A stretch of DNA of 64,000 nucleotides from Panopea generosa. Its lineage: Eukaryota; Mollusca; Bivalvia; Adapedonta; Hiatellidae. Both the position numbers and the translations under genes were made by a program. The notes beneath the pieces are model-generated. The model saw only the letters and a list, made by a program, of their open reading frames with translations. It was not told the DNA's origin and made no database searches. Location: positions 10,034,482 through 10,098,481 of the forward strand of contig CM055897.1 in assembly GCA_029582155.1 (NCBI GenBank), read 5' to 3'. The number at the start of each line of letters is the position of its first letter. Within the stretch, counting starts at the first letter, position 1. Positions 35,236-47,743 of this stretch are shown here, in pieces.

Positions 35236-38229
35236 TCCAGATGTTCTATTTAGTTTGATATCATAATGTTCCTTCAAGATCTCAGAATACTTAAAACACT
35301 TATATTTTTGTTTTGTTGTTTTGTGCACATTTTAGAATTAATTATTAATTGGAAAGTTGTGCAAAATCAGTTTTACGAACACGTGTCTCTAGGTAGACAT
35401 TTACATGCATATATTATAGTGGTGCAAATGATGTTGTTTCATTTATTATCTAATTAATATCTCATTTTCATTTCGCATTCATGGGGATATAGCGAATAAA
35501 CGATCTGCATCATAATGAAAACAAATAAAATGAATACATTGTTTTCCTGTCAGTTAATTAACATGTGTTATGTTGCATGGGATAAACAATAATTTTGATC
35601 AATTCACCGTGTTTTGATAGACATGTTTGCCGGTTTTCGGTTCCGGATTTCCATGCAGATGTTAACATAACAAATAAAACAAAAATAACATAATAAGTTG
35701 TAATTTGGCAGATATTTTGTTCTGGATATACTGTAGATAGCAGTAACAATTTTCCAAAGCTAATTATATGCTATAAAACATTAATATAGTAATAAATAAA
35801 TGGTTGTGGAGCTTACATTTTCCTTTTGAATTACTTTAAGGCCAGAGAAATGTTTTGAAAACTTTTTAAAAGGTTGTCTAATATTAAACCATTCTGTGAT
35901 TTAGTTGATGCATACATCTGTATTTGCCTCAATAAATGACCTCCTGTGCGGATAGGAAAATATTTAACTTACTGCCAACAACTCGACATTCACTGCAGGT
36001 AAACAGTATATCATAAAATCGATACATAATTGAATAGATCATGCATTTGTCATATTTGATGTTATGTTTATTCACACAATTATGATGACAATTTTCTATA
36101 TGATCTTAGCAAATAATAATGATAATTGAAAAGAGTGTATAAACATGTCTGAACATGCAAACCAACTATATCCTATACAAATATGTTCTAACTTCAACCT
36201 AGTGTGTTTTTTGGCTAATGTGATATCAGTACGGAACAATATGATAAAGCTTTTATAACTTTATTATTAATTGAATGCTAAACACTAGTTTATGTGTGTT
36301 GATACTATGTTTAAACTAACCATGAGTTATGCTTAGATGTTGAGGGCCTTAAAAAGTTTATTAAAAATCCATATATAGTAAACATAATGTATTCTTAAAT
36401 AGTCCGTGCCTACGTACAATGTCGATATTAATTATCCTATTTATTTAAATTTATCTCAATAGATATCAGACACTATACTCTACAAAAATCAAATTATATT
36501 GTATCAGATAAAAGTTTACAAAAGGTATAAAATGCATAATCATTTTCATAACTGTATACAAAGCTAGTAACTAATACATTTATTATTTACATTGAATTGT
36601 TATTAACATAATTATTTTCAACATTTCCCAGAGACTCTTTCTTTATCATACATGATCTGTTATACAGTTAAAAATGAAAACTGTGATGGAGGGACCCTGG
36701 TATTGCATATATACAGCATGTAAGACTTGTGTTATGATTGTCACCAATATGTGAACAATATCTCTCTGTTAAACAGCCAATGATTAAAATGGCGGACATC
36801 CATGGAAACATATGGTTATCAACTAACTCCAACTAAATCCAATTACGTCCGGTGGTTGTCGTTGTTATGCTGTTTTAACATAAAATGGTCATTTTACATT
36901 ATGTGGAATTTTCAGTGAAATATGTCAATATATGGCAGATGATGGAACAACAAATTCAAGTGTGGCGTTGTGTGGAAATGTATATAATAGACCCCTTAAT
37001 AACCTCGCTGTTGTTAATTACAGCTATTGCATCTAATATCGGAAGTAAATATTTGTTATTGAAATTAAACACCAATTTATTATCACCCTGGTTTTGTGTG
37101 GATATAAAGATACAACGGAAGCATTGTGTTATTGAACGTTAACGATATATCACTCTGCCGATAACTTCCAAACAGTGAGCATTGCGACTTGGGTTGGATG
37201 ATATATCTTTGGTAACTATCGTTTCTCTCAGGTACGCCTTTTATATCTTAAATTATGTTATTATTTACCTTGGAAGTGTTGAAGCTTCGTCAAAGTATAG
37301 AAATGTGCGGTCAAAATATGAACTTGGATTGTTCAATTGTATATATTTTATATAATAATTAATATTTATGACAAAACTATTCAAATTGTGTATAAGTTAC
37401 ATACACCATTATATCAGTTTACTACTATGCCGTTTTTTATATTGGTCACATTCGCAAACAAAAACTTTATTGTTCATGTTTAACCTAAATAAATTTGTTC
37501 TGGTAATCCCACCAATAACATTTTACAGCACAATTTATTTATTTTGAGTCTTTCCGGCTTCAATAATGTAGTTTGATTAGTATTTTAAATGATCAGTGAA
37601 ACTATATTATAAGACGTTCTTTCTGAATTGCTCTTTCATGTCTCACAAGGTAGACGTGGGCAAAGTATCATTATGCAAAATAATTGTAATAGTCCTCTTA
37701 TTTATACAAAATATGTAAATGCTCTTTGATATAATGAATTAAATCAGATTGTGAAAAACAGTGAAGGAAAACGGAATAACAAATTTGCCAGAATTTCGAT
37801 ATGAAGTATTGACAAAGGATGTGCATTCTGAAATTGCAAAATACATATACAATTCTGTGCTACTGAACATTGATTGTTACATGTTTTGGACTAGTCTTAA
37901 TACCTGAAAACGAAAATCATAATATCAATTTGTCCTTTATATAGCATGTGAGTAGTCATGAAACCATAACTGGATCCTTCCCATATAAAGCTATCAATTC
38001 ATTTATGTAAATTGTTCGTCCAGTCCAGATGTGTTGCACGTAAAACCATAGTGTATAAGTCATGGTTGACATCAGATTTATTGGTTTGGCAGAGGCCTTG
38101 ATATTGTAACTATGGTTTGCATTGTACCTAGGCGCGCTCGCCTTAGTCTGGTCTGTATATTTATGTCTGGTTATTCGTAAAAAAAGTCGCGATATATATA
38201 TATATCATACATTGTGAATAGGCATCTTA
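35236..38229. other. AT-rich non-coding stretch with no recognised gene
   Basis: About 3 kb without recognisable exons or elements. An 85-codon open frame at 36885-37142 has no identifiable domain and no splice context. Confidence 0.45.
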
Positions 38230-38249
38230 CAAGATCCCAAACATCGATA

Positions 38250-38830
38250 TGTCATTCGATGAGTGTCAATTATTTGTTAGTCTTATTGGCTCAATTTTAA
38301 ACAATAGTGCTGGTACGAATAATTAAGAATCAAAAGGCATAGTCTAAGGACTAATTTACTGCAAACTTTAAAGTTTTAAATGTAAAGAAATCTACAAACA
38401 TTGATGTCCTTTATTGGGAAATTAGTCAATATCCCTTGTCTATATCAAGAAAACTTATTATGATAAAATACTGGATAAAACTTGCAAAAAAAAACAAATT
38501 TCTGCATAAGTTTGTATTCTTATGTCAGTAAATTAGAATATTGTAGTTAATACAAATATACGTTTATACTGGAAAGTAATATGACTTGATCAAATGTTTA
38601 GCATTGCTGCTATTAAATTTCGATTCTCATCGCATGATCTTGCCATTGAATGATAAAATACTGGATAAAACCGGAAGCTATGTAAATCTAGCACGCGCTC
38701 AACGAATCTGCTTACAATTGAACATGGTAGAATACGAATATAATTTTCTATTTGAATGTCCTAAGTACAGAAAACTTCGCCATAAATATGTTAAACGTTA
38801 TTATTGTCATTGGCCTAATTTGAATTAATG
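38250..38830 (+). pseudogene. Decayed LINE fragment, C-terminal reverse transcriptase and zinc motif
   Basis: The first part (38250-38600) shares long blocks with 31680-32040. The second reads FSSHDLAIE in one frame near 38615, then ARAQRICLQLNMVEYEYNF and LFECPKYRKLRHKY near 38690-38790. It ends in YYCHWPNLN at 38826. This is the standard R-I-C…E-x-x-F-x-F-x-C-P-x-Y tail of an animal LINE ORF2, with frame breaks. Confidence 0.7.
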
Positions 38831-39049
38831 TGACAGTGTTATTGTCTCACAATGTCAATAGACTTTTATCGAAATTTCTAAATTTTGCCTTCAAACTTAG
38901 AGTGAATACTTAGCATCAGATTTATATTTGCAGTAAATTAATAAATCAATGAGATAACTATGATAAATGTTAAATTGTATTAAACCAATATTTATAAACA
39001 TTTATCCCTCTGACAATCTTATTTTCATGTTTTCACTGTTGTAATATAA

Positions 39050-41210
39050 ACACGCACGTGCTTGTAATGACTTATAAAATATTTGATTGTCAAAAAGTAA
39101 TAGCTTGTCATTCAAATAGTAGACAACAATGGTTAAAATATAAAAAGTTACGAAACAAAGTTAACAATTTAAAAAAGCATGCAAAAGAAAGTTTCTTTAG
39201 CAACATTGAAGGTACGATTAGTGGGGCCTTTATTGACAATCCTAAATATTATTGGAAACTTCTTCGTCAGTAAATAAAAACTTACAAAAATTCAGATGCA
39301 ATTCTGCCACTGAAATCAACAATAAACGGTGTTGAAACATTCTGTTTTGTAGATTATGAAAAAGCAACTTGTTCAGTTTCTAGTGTAAACGACAATGGTG
39401 TAAACCTATCAACCTTCGAACTGTGTTCTAATAATTCTCTTTCTCAAGTCGTTTTAACTAAGGAAGAAATAAACGATATTATACAAACATTAATTTCAAA
39501 CAAAGCTGTTGGGGAAGACTTAATAAATCATACAGTTTTAAAAAATACTCGTAATACTATATCAAAACCATTTTGCAATCTTTTTAACAAATCTCTATAT
39601 TAATGTGTATTTCCAAGTTCTTGGAAGTCCGCTGTAGTTATGCCACTGTTTAAAAATGGGGATTCCGGTTGTGTTTCAAACTAATATCTTTACTAAGCTG
39701 TATTGGCACACTTATGGAAAGGACAATGTACAAACACATATATAACCATCTCTTTGATAGCCATTTGATATATAATAAACAGTCCGGTTTTCTAAGAGGC
39801 CATTTCACAGTTTATCGATTAATTGATATATACCACCAAATCACTCAATCACTGCGATATTTCAGAGGCATTTGATCGTGTTTGGCAGAAAGGTTTAATA
39901 TTCAAACTTAGAGAGAACGGCATTACAGGTTGTTTGATAAAATGAATTGAAAGTTATGTAAATGAGAGGGTTCAAAGAGTGTTTGTTGGTTCTTCTTATT
40001 CTCAAGTCAAATCTACAACAGCTGGTGTTCCACAGGGCTCTGTTCTAGGTCTGCTATTTTTCCTTGTTTTTGTTAATGATATTGTAGACCAACTCTTAAG
40101 CTACCTCGTTAGCATTTTCTGCCCGGGATGTAAATAATTTAGAAGGTATTTTAAATCATGATCTGCAGAGCATAAACAATTTGCCAAAAAGATTGCTTGT
40201 CAACTTCAATCCAAATAAAACTGAGGCCATGTTATTTACTTTACAAAAAAATATTAACAATCCTATATTAAATTTTGATAACACACCTGTCAATTTTGTA
40301 AATCGATATAAACATTTGGGAATATCTTTTAGCAGTGACGGAAAATGGCATCAATACATTGATAACATAACTAAATCAGCATCAAAACTCTTAGGTATAA
40401 TGAGGAATATCAAATTAAACGTAAAACATTCAACCAAATTTATATATCTTATATAAGACCAATACTAGAATATGCTTCAGTTATTTGGGATGGATGCACT
40501 ATGTACGAAATAGAAACTCTAGAAAAAATACAAAATGAAGCTGCTAGAATAGTAATGGGTCTTACAATGTAAATCTTTATAGGGAAATAGGATGGCTTTC
40601 ACTGAAAGATCGTCGAAAATATCCAAAACTAATTCAGTCTTTTAAAATACACAAAGGTGACACCCTTGATTATCTCAGTACTCTTTTTCCAAATACAGTA
40701 GGATCAATTAATAATTATGATTTGCGTAATGCGGACGATTACGTTATCGTTAATACAACAACTGAAATTTTCTCTAAATCTTTTGTTTCACTATGGAACA
40801 CTTTACCTACTTCTGAAAGAAATATAGAATCTCTTAGTAATTTTAAAAATGTTTTAAGTAAATCCCATTTCAACAGAAGTAAAATTCCAACATATTATCT
40901 AGTTGGTACACGTCAACTTCCGTTATCCTTGCCCGACTTCGAAATGGATGTAGTGACTTAAAATCAGATTTGTTTTCTAATCACTTGGTAGGGAATGAAA
41001 CTTGTGATTGTGGCTCGAGAAGAGAGGATACTGAACATTTTTTTTTCAATGTTCAGAGCAACTCGTAGGTTTCATCCTCTTAGCTGTAACACTATGTTAC
41101 TGGTTGGTCAAGGTTTTTCAGAAGAGGACAATACCATATTATGTTTGGAGGTTCAAAAGTACATAAAAGTTACCGGTCGTTTTAACTGAATATAATACGA
41201 GATTGTGAAA
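39050..41210 (+). pseudogene. Jockey/CR1-type LINE, decayed linker-RT-C-terminus
   Basis: The linker WLKYKKLRNKVNNLKKHAKE and IDNPKYYWKLLR is at 39127-39273. Reverse transcriptase blocks follow in order: SNKAVGEDLINHTVLKN near 39500, FPSSWKSAVVMPLFKNGDSG near 39612, CDISEAFDRVWQKG with the catalytic Asp near 39858, and AGVPQGSVLG near 40022. The YADD region near 40090-40130 appears deleted or scrambled. The thumb (NRYKHLGISFSSDGKW, RPILEYASVIWDGCT) and a final zinc motif (CDCGSREDTEHFFFQC near 41009-41055) follow. At least six frame breaks occur. The endonuclease is missing, so the copy is 5'-truncated. A TTAATAAAT/AATAAA-rich end near 41650-41680 may be its 3' UTR. Confidence 0.85.
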
Positions 41211-42299
41211 TGACATACTTTAAAATCAGATCTGGGAGTCATACTTATATTTTTTTTTCTAATTATTTTTCTCCTTTTTTTCATTTGCAGTAGTTCATAA
41301 TTATACCCTTATTTTTTCTTTAACCATAAAATAACTTTATTTAAAGTATTTAAAGAAATGGATATTTAATTCTCAATAACATACTCTTACTTTAATATCT
41401 TTTTTTCTTACATTTATTCCAAATCTTATTTTTAGAACATATTTATTGAAACAGTAATGTTAACTATTTTTCAGCTTAGAACGAGTAACCCTACAATTAA
41501 CATGACTGCCAATAGTGTTGTACTTCATTTACACAAGGGACGGGTCGTAACTAATGTTGGTAGAACTTGTGGCCCAACCCTCTTGCTTATATATGTTTGT
41601 AAATATTTATAGTTACACTACTATTTTAATGTAAATTGTACGATTATAAGCAATAAATATGTTTAAACTAATAAATAAAATATTTGTTGTTTGTTTGTCA
41701 TAAACCATCACTATTAATACTTCAATGGTGGATTAATTTTAGAAAAAATGTTACATTTAACATGTATATGAATTTCTCACAATAAACACAAACAATTGAT
41801 TAATACTTTATACGGTTAACTAAAATAAGTGGTATTTATCTTCTTTTATTGAACATAATGTTCCTTTGGAAAGTCTGTTTTCACTCTAGTCTGTATTTTA
41901 CTTATGATGTATGATAATGTCGGCAATGTTGGTGACATCTTCTATGCTCGGCATGTTGTCGCCGATGCTGGTCTCTTATCACATATATTGCGTTTAATTG
42001 ACGGATGGGTGACGATGACCTCGTCTATTAGGGTGATAGATAGAGGCCATTTGACGTCGCTGTCGAGTTCTGTACGTCAACGCTGACATCCATTTCTTCA
42101 GTCATATATGAGTCGCACCTCCAATCCAACGTAAACGTCGCCTACATCATCTCATTGTATTGTGCAGACGTCCATTCTGTTGTAACCCGTGAAGATATAT
42201 GAGTTTATGCTAATATATTTCGCATAAGATATATACAATACTTTCTATAGAAATTAATATATATAATGAAAGATTGTATTAATTGATTACTCCTGATAT
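41211..42299. other. Non-coding stretch; possible LINE 3' UTR then unrecognised sequence
   Basis: The first 480 bp may be the 3' UTR of the LINE at 39050. A 60-codon open frame at 41904-42086 has no recognisable motif. Confidence 0.35.
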
Positions 42300-42605
42300 T
42301 GAATTGAAATCACATGAATTACTATAAAGAATAAACATACACAATATAGTAATATATTATTACTTCTCTGTCATTTATACTTTTAAAAACAAAAATATCA
42401 GTTTATCACATAAATTGCTATAAAATATAAACATAGGAAATTTATTAATATATTTTACTATTATGTCATATATACATTTAAAAAACGAAAATATAGTTAT
42501 ACCAAATAAATTTGATACATATTTTGCTATAAAGAATAAACATACACGATATATTAATACATTTTATAACTGCGTCAAATATATATTTATTAACGAAAAT
42601 ATGTT
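42300..42605. repeat. Three degenerate tandem units of about 100 bp
   Basis: GCTATAAAGAATAAACATAC-like starts at about 42320, 42417 and 42525. Each is followed by an AATATATT..ACT and TTTTAAAAACGAAAATAT-type block. Confidence 0.6.
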
Positions 42606-42781
42606 GGATCCATAATAAATAGAGTCAAGCCTGCTTTGCACGTTCTGTGTTGCCAACGTCCACATACGACACAGTTTAAAGCATGTATTCGAATAGTAAC
42701 TCTACAAGAGCAATTTAGGCAGTATGAATAAGACTTTTTGCTTATGCCGTTAAAACATCGACATCTCATATGAATACCCAA
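42590..42781 (-). other. Short open frame with a CxxC…HRxC zinc-like pattern
   Basis: A 63-codon frame contains CLNCSCRVTIRIHALNC and VVCGRWQHRTCKAG. The C-x-x-C-x-x-W-x-H-R-x-C pattern resembles zinc-binding segments next to FLYWCH-type modules seen in invertebrate transposon-derived proteins. The evidence is a single motif, with no supporting splice sites checked, so no function is claimed. Confidence 0.2.
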
Positions 42782-42799
42782 GAATACGCTTGACTATCG

Positions 42800-44150
42800 C
42801 TAATTCTTCCAAAATTGCTAAATCATCAAGTCAAACATTGCCGATTCAATCAAATAGGCCTTTAGATAGTATTAGCACATCACATGCAAACGGAAACTGC
42901 TAATTTATTAATATATGATTGTTTTGAATCTTTACTAAACATAGTCAACACGTGCAATACTAACCTTCTAATTGATTAATGTATTCTTAATGTCTTACCA
43001 AACTATTCAATCATCAAGTCAAACATTGCATATACAAACAGCTACTTAATCAATATTTGTTTGATTTCGATTATATTGCATGACATTTAACAGGTGTATT
43101 AATTATATATTTTTAATATACCAATCGAAATACGACAATTGTTATAGAAATGAAAAGAAACAAGTTGGAAAGAATTATATATAAATTATTTAATTCATCA
43201 AACAATTAAAAGAATTTCTTGCAAAACAACCATCATTATCATCCCTTAGTGACTTGTAGTGTCGCTAACTCATTGTTGTATTTATTTCGGTTCCAGTGTA
43301 TCGCCTGCCATGTAGCTGAAAATATAAATAATACCATGATATCATATATATTTCGACGAAAACATAAAGTAGACGAAACTACTTATCCCCCACTATAAAA
43401 TAGCAGATAGACGAAACCACTAATTGCTCACTATATGACTTAAGTAAGACGAAGTTGCCTTCACTAGTCTAGTCAAGAATGTCAAACTTAAAACCAAAAG
43501 ATGACAACGGGAATCAATGAGGTCAAAGAATGCACATGACATTAAAAGAAACACCATTTCTGTGCAAACAATGTAAATGGAAGGCATTTTATTATATTCG
43601 GTTTTGAAGGTACAAGTTTCTTAGTCTTTTCTCTCGCCTTACGCAAATTATGTGAATTCTAAACATAACATTTAACATATAAATGTCAAACAGGTTATGT
43701 AATATTAATCATAGTATTTCGTTTTTATAGCACACAACGACTGATACGAATTCTAAAGATGTTCATAATCACACTTCTCTTCCAGATATGCAAAATTGAG
43801 AACATGAGGTTTCTTCTTTGTACAATAAAATTTACTTTTAATTGTAGAGCCAATAGTTAAACGTTAATCCAACATTATAATTTTTTCTTGAAACATTTTT
43901 TTATATAAAAGTAAAGATTTGACCAATGTATTTATTAAACCTATTGGTATAGGGAAGGTAACTGTCGATCCGTGAAAGCAGAATATGAAATATATGCTAA
44001 AGGTGCAAGGGGAAACTCTCGTGCAAGCTTATCTTGCATCACTGAAAGGCACGAATTCATTGTTAAATATTATAGAGCAGTTTTATGATCTTCAGATTAC
44101 ATTTTTCTTTCCAAATACACTTTTATATTTACTTAAATAGATGATTAACC
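42800..44150. other. AT-rich non-coding stretch with no recognised gene
   Basis: Local near-repeats (AATCATCAAGTCAAACATTGC at about 42825 and 43010) suggest a small tandem duplication of about 185 bp, but no unit could be defined further. Confidence 0.4.
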
Positions 44151-44154
44151 GTTT

Positions 44155-44660
44155 TTAACACATACTGTTTACAACAACCCGAAGTGACTAAGTTAGACAT
44201 CATTATTAATAGCAGATTTGTTGTGTGATTTTATAACAACTCATCAGTGTGTCTGTAACAGGAGTTACATATCGATTTTCGATAATTTTGATAACAAATT
44301 AAGATGCTCCTATAAATTTCGAAAATCATACATATTGTTTAAGTCTTTCTTAAACACTAACGTTCTTATCACTAGACATTTCAGATTCTTGCAATTAGAT
44401 AAAAACTAAATTTCGACAAATTAATTGTTAAAGGAGCTATAATCATTAATAACTTCTTTGCTCTTACTTTTATCCTTTCGTACTCCTACTGTCGGTACAA
44501 TAGTTTCCACAGTTGCTTCTGGCGAAGTTGTTTGGTCTGGCTTCTGATGGGCTATCAATGCATGATCGATAGATCGGATAGAGCCTATTATTGGAAGTTG
44601 ATGCAGGGGTGCCATATCTGGGACGAAAAGTTCCATCTGTCTCCGGTATGACAGTTGTAG
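44155..44660 (-). pseudogene. DIRS-like pre-RT fragment (duplicate)
   Basis: Paralogue of the fragment at 32045-32560. The 71-codon open part (44421-44636) reads MELFVPDMAPLHQLPIIGSI then RSIDHALIAHQKPDQ. Further along the - strand, broken frames give FVIKIIENRYVTPV near 44300-44258. The peptide is better preserved here in the first half and worse in the second. Family assignment is as for the partner. Confidence 0.4.
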
Positions 44661-45689
44661 AGATTATAGGGAAATAATATGTTTAGCATGGTCAGTTTTA
44701 CTTGAAGACTTAGAGAGTTTGGTTTATTCACAGCTCAACTTTCAGCATTTCTAATTTTCCGCTCGTCACAACAATCTGGTGTTATACCGTCCATATAATA
44801 TTCCAACACTGTGGTCCAACCTACTGCGGATGAATCTGATATTAATCTGATTAACTATGGTCACTTGCTTTGTCAAACAAATGCCCAAAACTTCTCTTAA
44901 TATAAGTATTTCAGTGTTGAACACGTAACTTCTTATTGCATTCAAATTTAACTTTTATGTTCTTTTCTTTATTTATCTTCTCAGCCTCTAGATCAGCAGT
45001 AAGCTCATGTTTTAAATTTGTCATTTTCGTATCTAAATACGTTTTAATCACTCAAAAATTTCCAATTTATTGTCTCTACCTCCTGTGGGTCTGGTCTACC
45101 TTGATATTTTCTTGTCCCACAGTTGATCCATTAGTCGTAATTTAACAAGATAATGGTGTGTACAATGCAGTCTAACCTACATCTCGTGACCATATAATAT
45201 GATGTATTGAATGTGATACTACTAAACGTGTCGTCTGCTTAAGGAATCCTCTGAATACAAAAAATACATTATAGACGAGACAATTAGTACTGCGGAAATT
45301 ATTTTTGCTTATCGTTATAAGGTTTTTTTCTATACAAATTGATATAGCTATGATATAAACATTTAAGATACAAATAAAAATCGACTTCAGCAAATCTGCC
45401 AACTGAAAGGCTGTTGCTCACTCAACTGAATAATCTATTTGCGTCTGTTACATTGCCTACTGGAGCATGCCAGTAGAAGTCTATGAGAAAAACGCACTTC
45501 TGTAAGAAGTACAAAATGGATTACAATGCAGTAAATGCACATTCATTATCTTACAATGCACGAATATTTATCTATCAGATAAATACATAATTATACACAC
45601 TTGTCATATTTTGAAACTTGAATCTCGTAGCGTTAGACATTCCCTTTAAAATATTTACTGAACTTTTTGGTATTTATAGGGCTTCGGGG

Positions 45690-45860
45690 GTGTCCAGAGC
45701 TTCAGTATATCGACAAACTGGTTGACAAACAAATTGACTTGTTTTAGACTAAGTTCACATATACTTGCGATTGAATTCTGCAGATATACTGGTGTCAAAA
45801 GACAGAATATAATTTGCCACACTTGTACACACATTATTGTTAAATCTGAAATATTCAACT
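45690..45860 (+). pseudogene. LINE ORF2 C-terminal fragment (copy 2)
   Basis: Duplicate of 33234-33446: FRLSSHILAIEFCRYTGVKR, NIICHTCTHIIVKSE. Slightly shorter. Confidence 0.5.
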
Positions 45861-46289
45861 ATTTGCGTTGCAGTATTCCACGAGTGGAAAATATAATAAA
45901 TATATATGTTAATATTTAATCAACGAAAAAAACACGAAAATTATTTGTTTGTTTGTTGATATTACTCTTAAATATGAAGCATTTAATGTTTTAAGTGGCA
46001 TCTAATAACATTCAATTAATTTGTTTGTTTAGTAAAAATGTAAAAAAGCATGTTTATGTGTGATTGCATGCGTGTACGTGCGTTTGTTCGTGCTTTTGAT
46101 GTAACATTTTATACTGTTTCTCACCTATTCACAATGTATGCCATGGAATGAATTTTTGTCATATCTTTGCCGTATGGTTTAGATATAATGTGAATTGCCA
46201 ACAGCTGTGTTTGTTGAAAGTTTGTCAATAAAATGGAATTGCATTTAATGTAAATAATACGAAGCATATGACACAATATTTCTTCGAAT

Positions 46290-46700
46290 TGTTTTGTGAA
46301 TCCATGATCAGAAGTGCATACTCAAGTTGAGAAGTGTTGTGGATACAAAGTCAGGGGTATTTACGCAAGTTGAAATATAGGGTCAATACTGAATTCTAAA
46401 GCTGAACTATTTTGTAATCTAGGGCCAGTTCTTCTATTTAGTTGGATATCACAATTTTCTCGAGATATGAGAATTCTTCTCGCCGGGCTGACGATAACTA
46501 TTTAATAAAATGTTCAAAGTTACCAAAGCCAAGAGTACTTACTCAAGTTGAAACGTTTTTGCGAATACATGGTCAGCAGTGAATACTCAAATTGAAATAT
46601 TTTGTAATACAGTGTCAGTAGTCCATACTCAAGTTGAAATGTTTTATGAATACAGGTCAGTAGTGAATGTCAGCAGTCAGTGATGAATATTCCAACATTC
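46290..46700. repeat. 43-bp minisatellite relatives
   Basis: Several imperfect units (GAATACTCAAATTGAAATATTTTG near 46580, and others) of the array at 34100-35235, interrupted by other sequence at about 46440-46530. Confidence 0.75.
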
Positions 46701-46879
46701 GTAAGTATCCCTGTATAATATCACAAACCCAGCTTCTTACTCAGCTCATTTCTTAAACAATTAAAAACTTATTTGTTACAATATAGAGTGTAAAAAAACA
46801 GGTGTTTGTGTTATAAGTGTTTGCACTACAACTGTATTTAGTATATGGAATAAGTTTTGCCCTACACTACTTGTTATTT

Positions 46880-47320
46880 GTTACAGGTTACTAAAATGCT
46901 ATAGTGCAGGTCAACATGCAACTTTCACAGTTTGAGTCATACACATCGTTTCACAAAATATATTGTAATGATAAAAGTGTATTACGAACTAAAATATCAA
47001 GATACTACTAATACAGAAGCGATCATCTCATATAAGAAATAACAAACAAATATAAAATAGTAGTTTTCAGATTTTAATTTTATTTACTCAGCATGTGGCA
47101 ACCGCTATCGACCAATGAAGTATGCATTTTATTTAACATGATCCAAGTTATTAATAGCACAATTAAGAATATCTGCGATCTTATCTCACCTGCAAATCAG
47201 TTTTAATACTGTTAGTCAACCGTGTGTATTTAAAATGTAGTTCAATAACAGACTAATTAATATGCCTAATATTACTTTAATGATAATATTAATAGGACAC
47301 TATTCATATTTGTTTTGCAG
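46880..47320 (+). repeat. Duplicated intron upstream of the split EGF exon (copy 2)
   Basis: Aligns with 12565-13002. Shared blocks include ACAGGTTAC, CTATAGTGCAGGT followed by ACATGCAACT, TAGTAGTTTTCAGATT-type, and CACCTGCAAATCAGTTT versus CTCCTGCTAATCAGTTT. It ends in the acceptor TTTTGCAG. Confidence 0.7.
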
Positions 47321-47332
47321 AAATCAACCCGT
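47321..47332 (+). pseudogene. EGF-like exon, 5' fragment, cut by gypsy element G2
   Basis: The first 12 nt of a phase 1 exon follow the TTTTGCAG acceptor and would encode I-N-P after the split codon. The last four bases, CCGT, recur at 58433-58436 on the far side of G2. The remaining 102 nt are at 58437-58538. Together they make 114 nt, the same length as the exons at 12115 and 13003. Confidence 0.8.
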
Positions 47333-47718
47333 TGTTGTATATTGACAAATGTATTACTATTATACTATGGCACTTGTATGATTTATGTTAAAGACGTGTT
47401 AGTTCATCAGGTCTTGTTATCTTCATCAGGTCTTGTTATCTTTGTATAAAATCAATGGGTTTGGGAGTCAGTTGGTCAGCTTGGGACAGCGTCCAGGGAG
47501 GGAAAGCGTTGACAGCATGCTGTGATAAGAAATGACGAATTGCTATTGTTTATACATGATATGCTGGGAGTATGTCTGTGAGTCGGAGTGCCAAGTTAGT
47601 TAGAAAATTGATTTCGACCGAACAAGATCTAAAACTATTACCTCTCTCTGTAAAACTGTAAAATAAATATTAAAAAAACAAAACAACTTATATTTAGTGA
47701 TATTCCCCATATATAACA
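47333..47718 (+). repeat. G2 5' LTR (386 bp)
   Basis: It runs from TGTTGTATATTGAC to ATATAACA just before a TGG primer site. An 18-19 bp tandem duplication (TCATCAGGTCTTGTTATCT twice) lies at about 47404-47441. The stretch 47434-47630 matches 58201-58397 with about ten differences by eye. Confidence 0.75.
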
Positions 47719-47730
47719 TGGTGGAGAATC
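47719..47730 (+). promoter_or_regulatory. G2 primer-binding site
   Basis: TGGTGGAGAATC directly follows the 5' LTR end. Its complement ends in CCA, as a tRNA 3' end does. The tRNA species was not assigned. Confidence 0.6.
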
Positions 47731-47743
47731 TAAATTAATAAAA

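Larger units (their letters stand above)
44155..46700. repeat. Segmental duplication, copy 2 (partner 32045-35235)
   Basis: It carries the same colinear blocks as 32045-35235. About 400 bp at 44735-45115 are absent from the partner. The 43-bp repeats at its end are fewer and interrupted near 46390-46530. Confidence 0.7.

Noticed and set aside
36885-37142. 85-codon frame with a Leu/Ile-rich centre
   Set aside because: No recognisable domain and no paired splice sites; not supportable as a gene.
47404-47441. Tandem 18-19 bp duplication at first taken as the start of the G2 LTR
   Set aside because: Exon reconstruction places the LTR start at 47333; the duplication lies inside the LTR.
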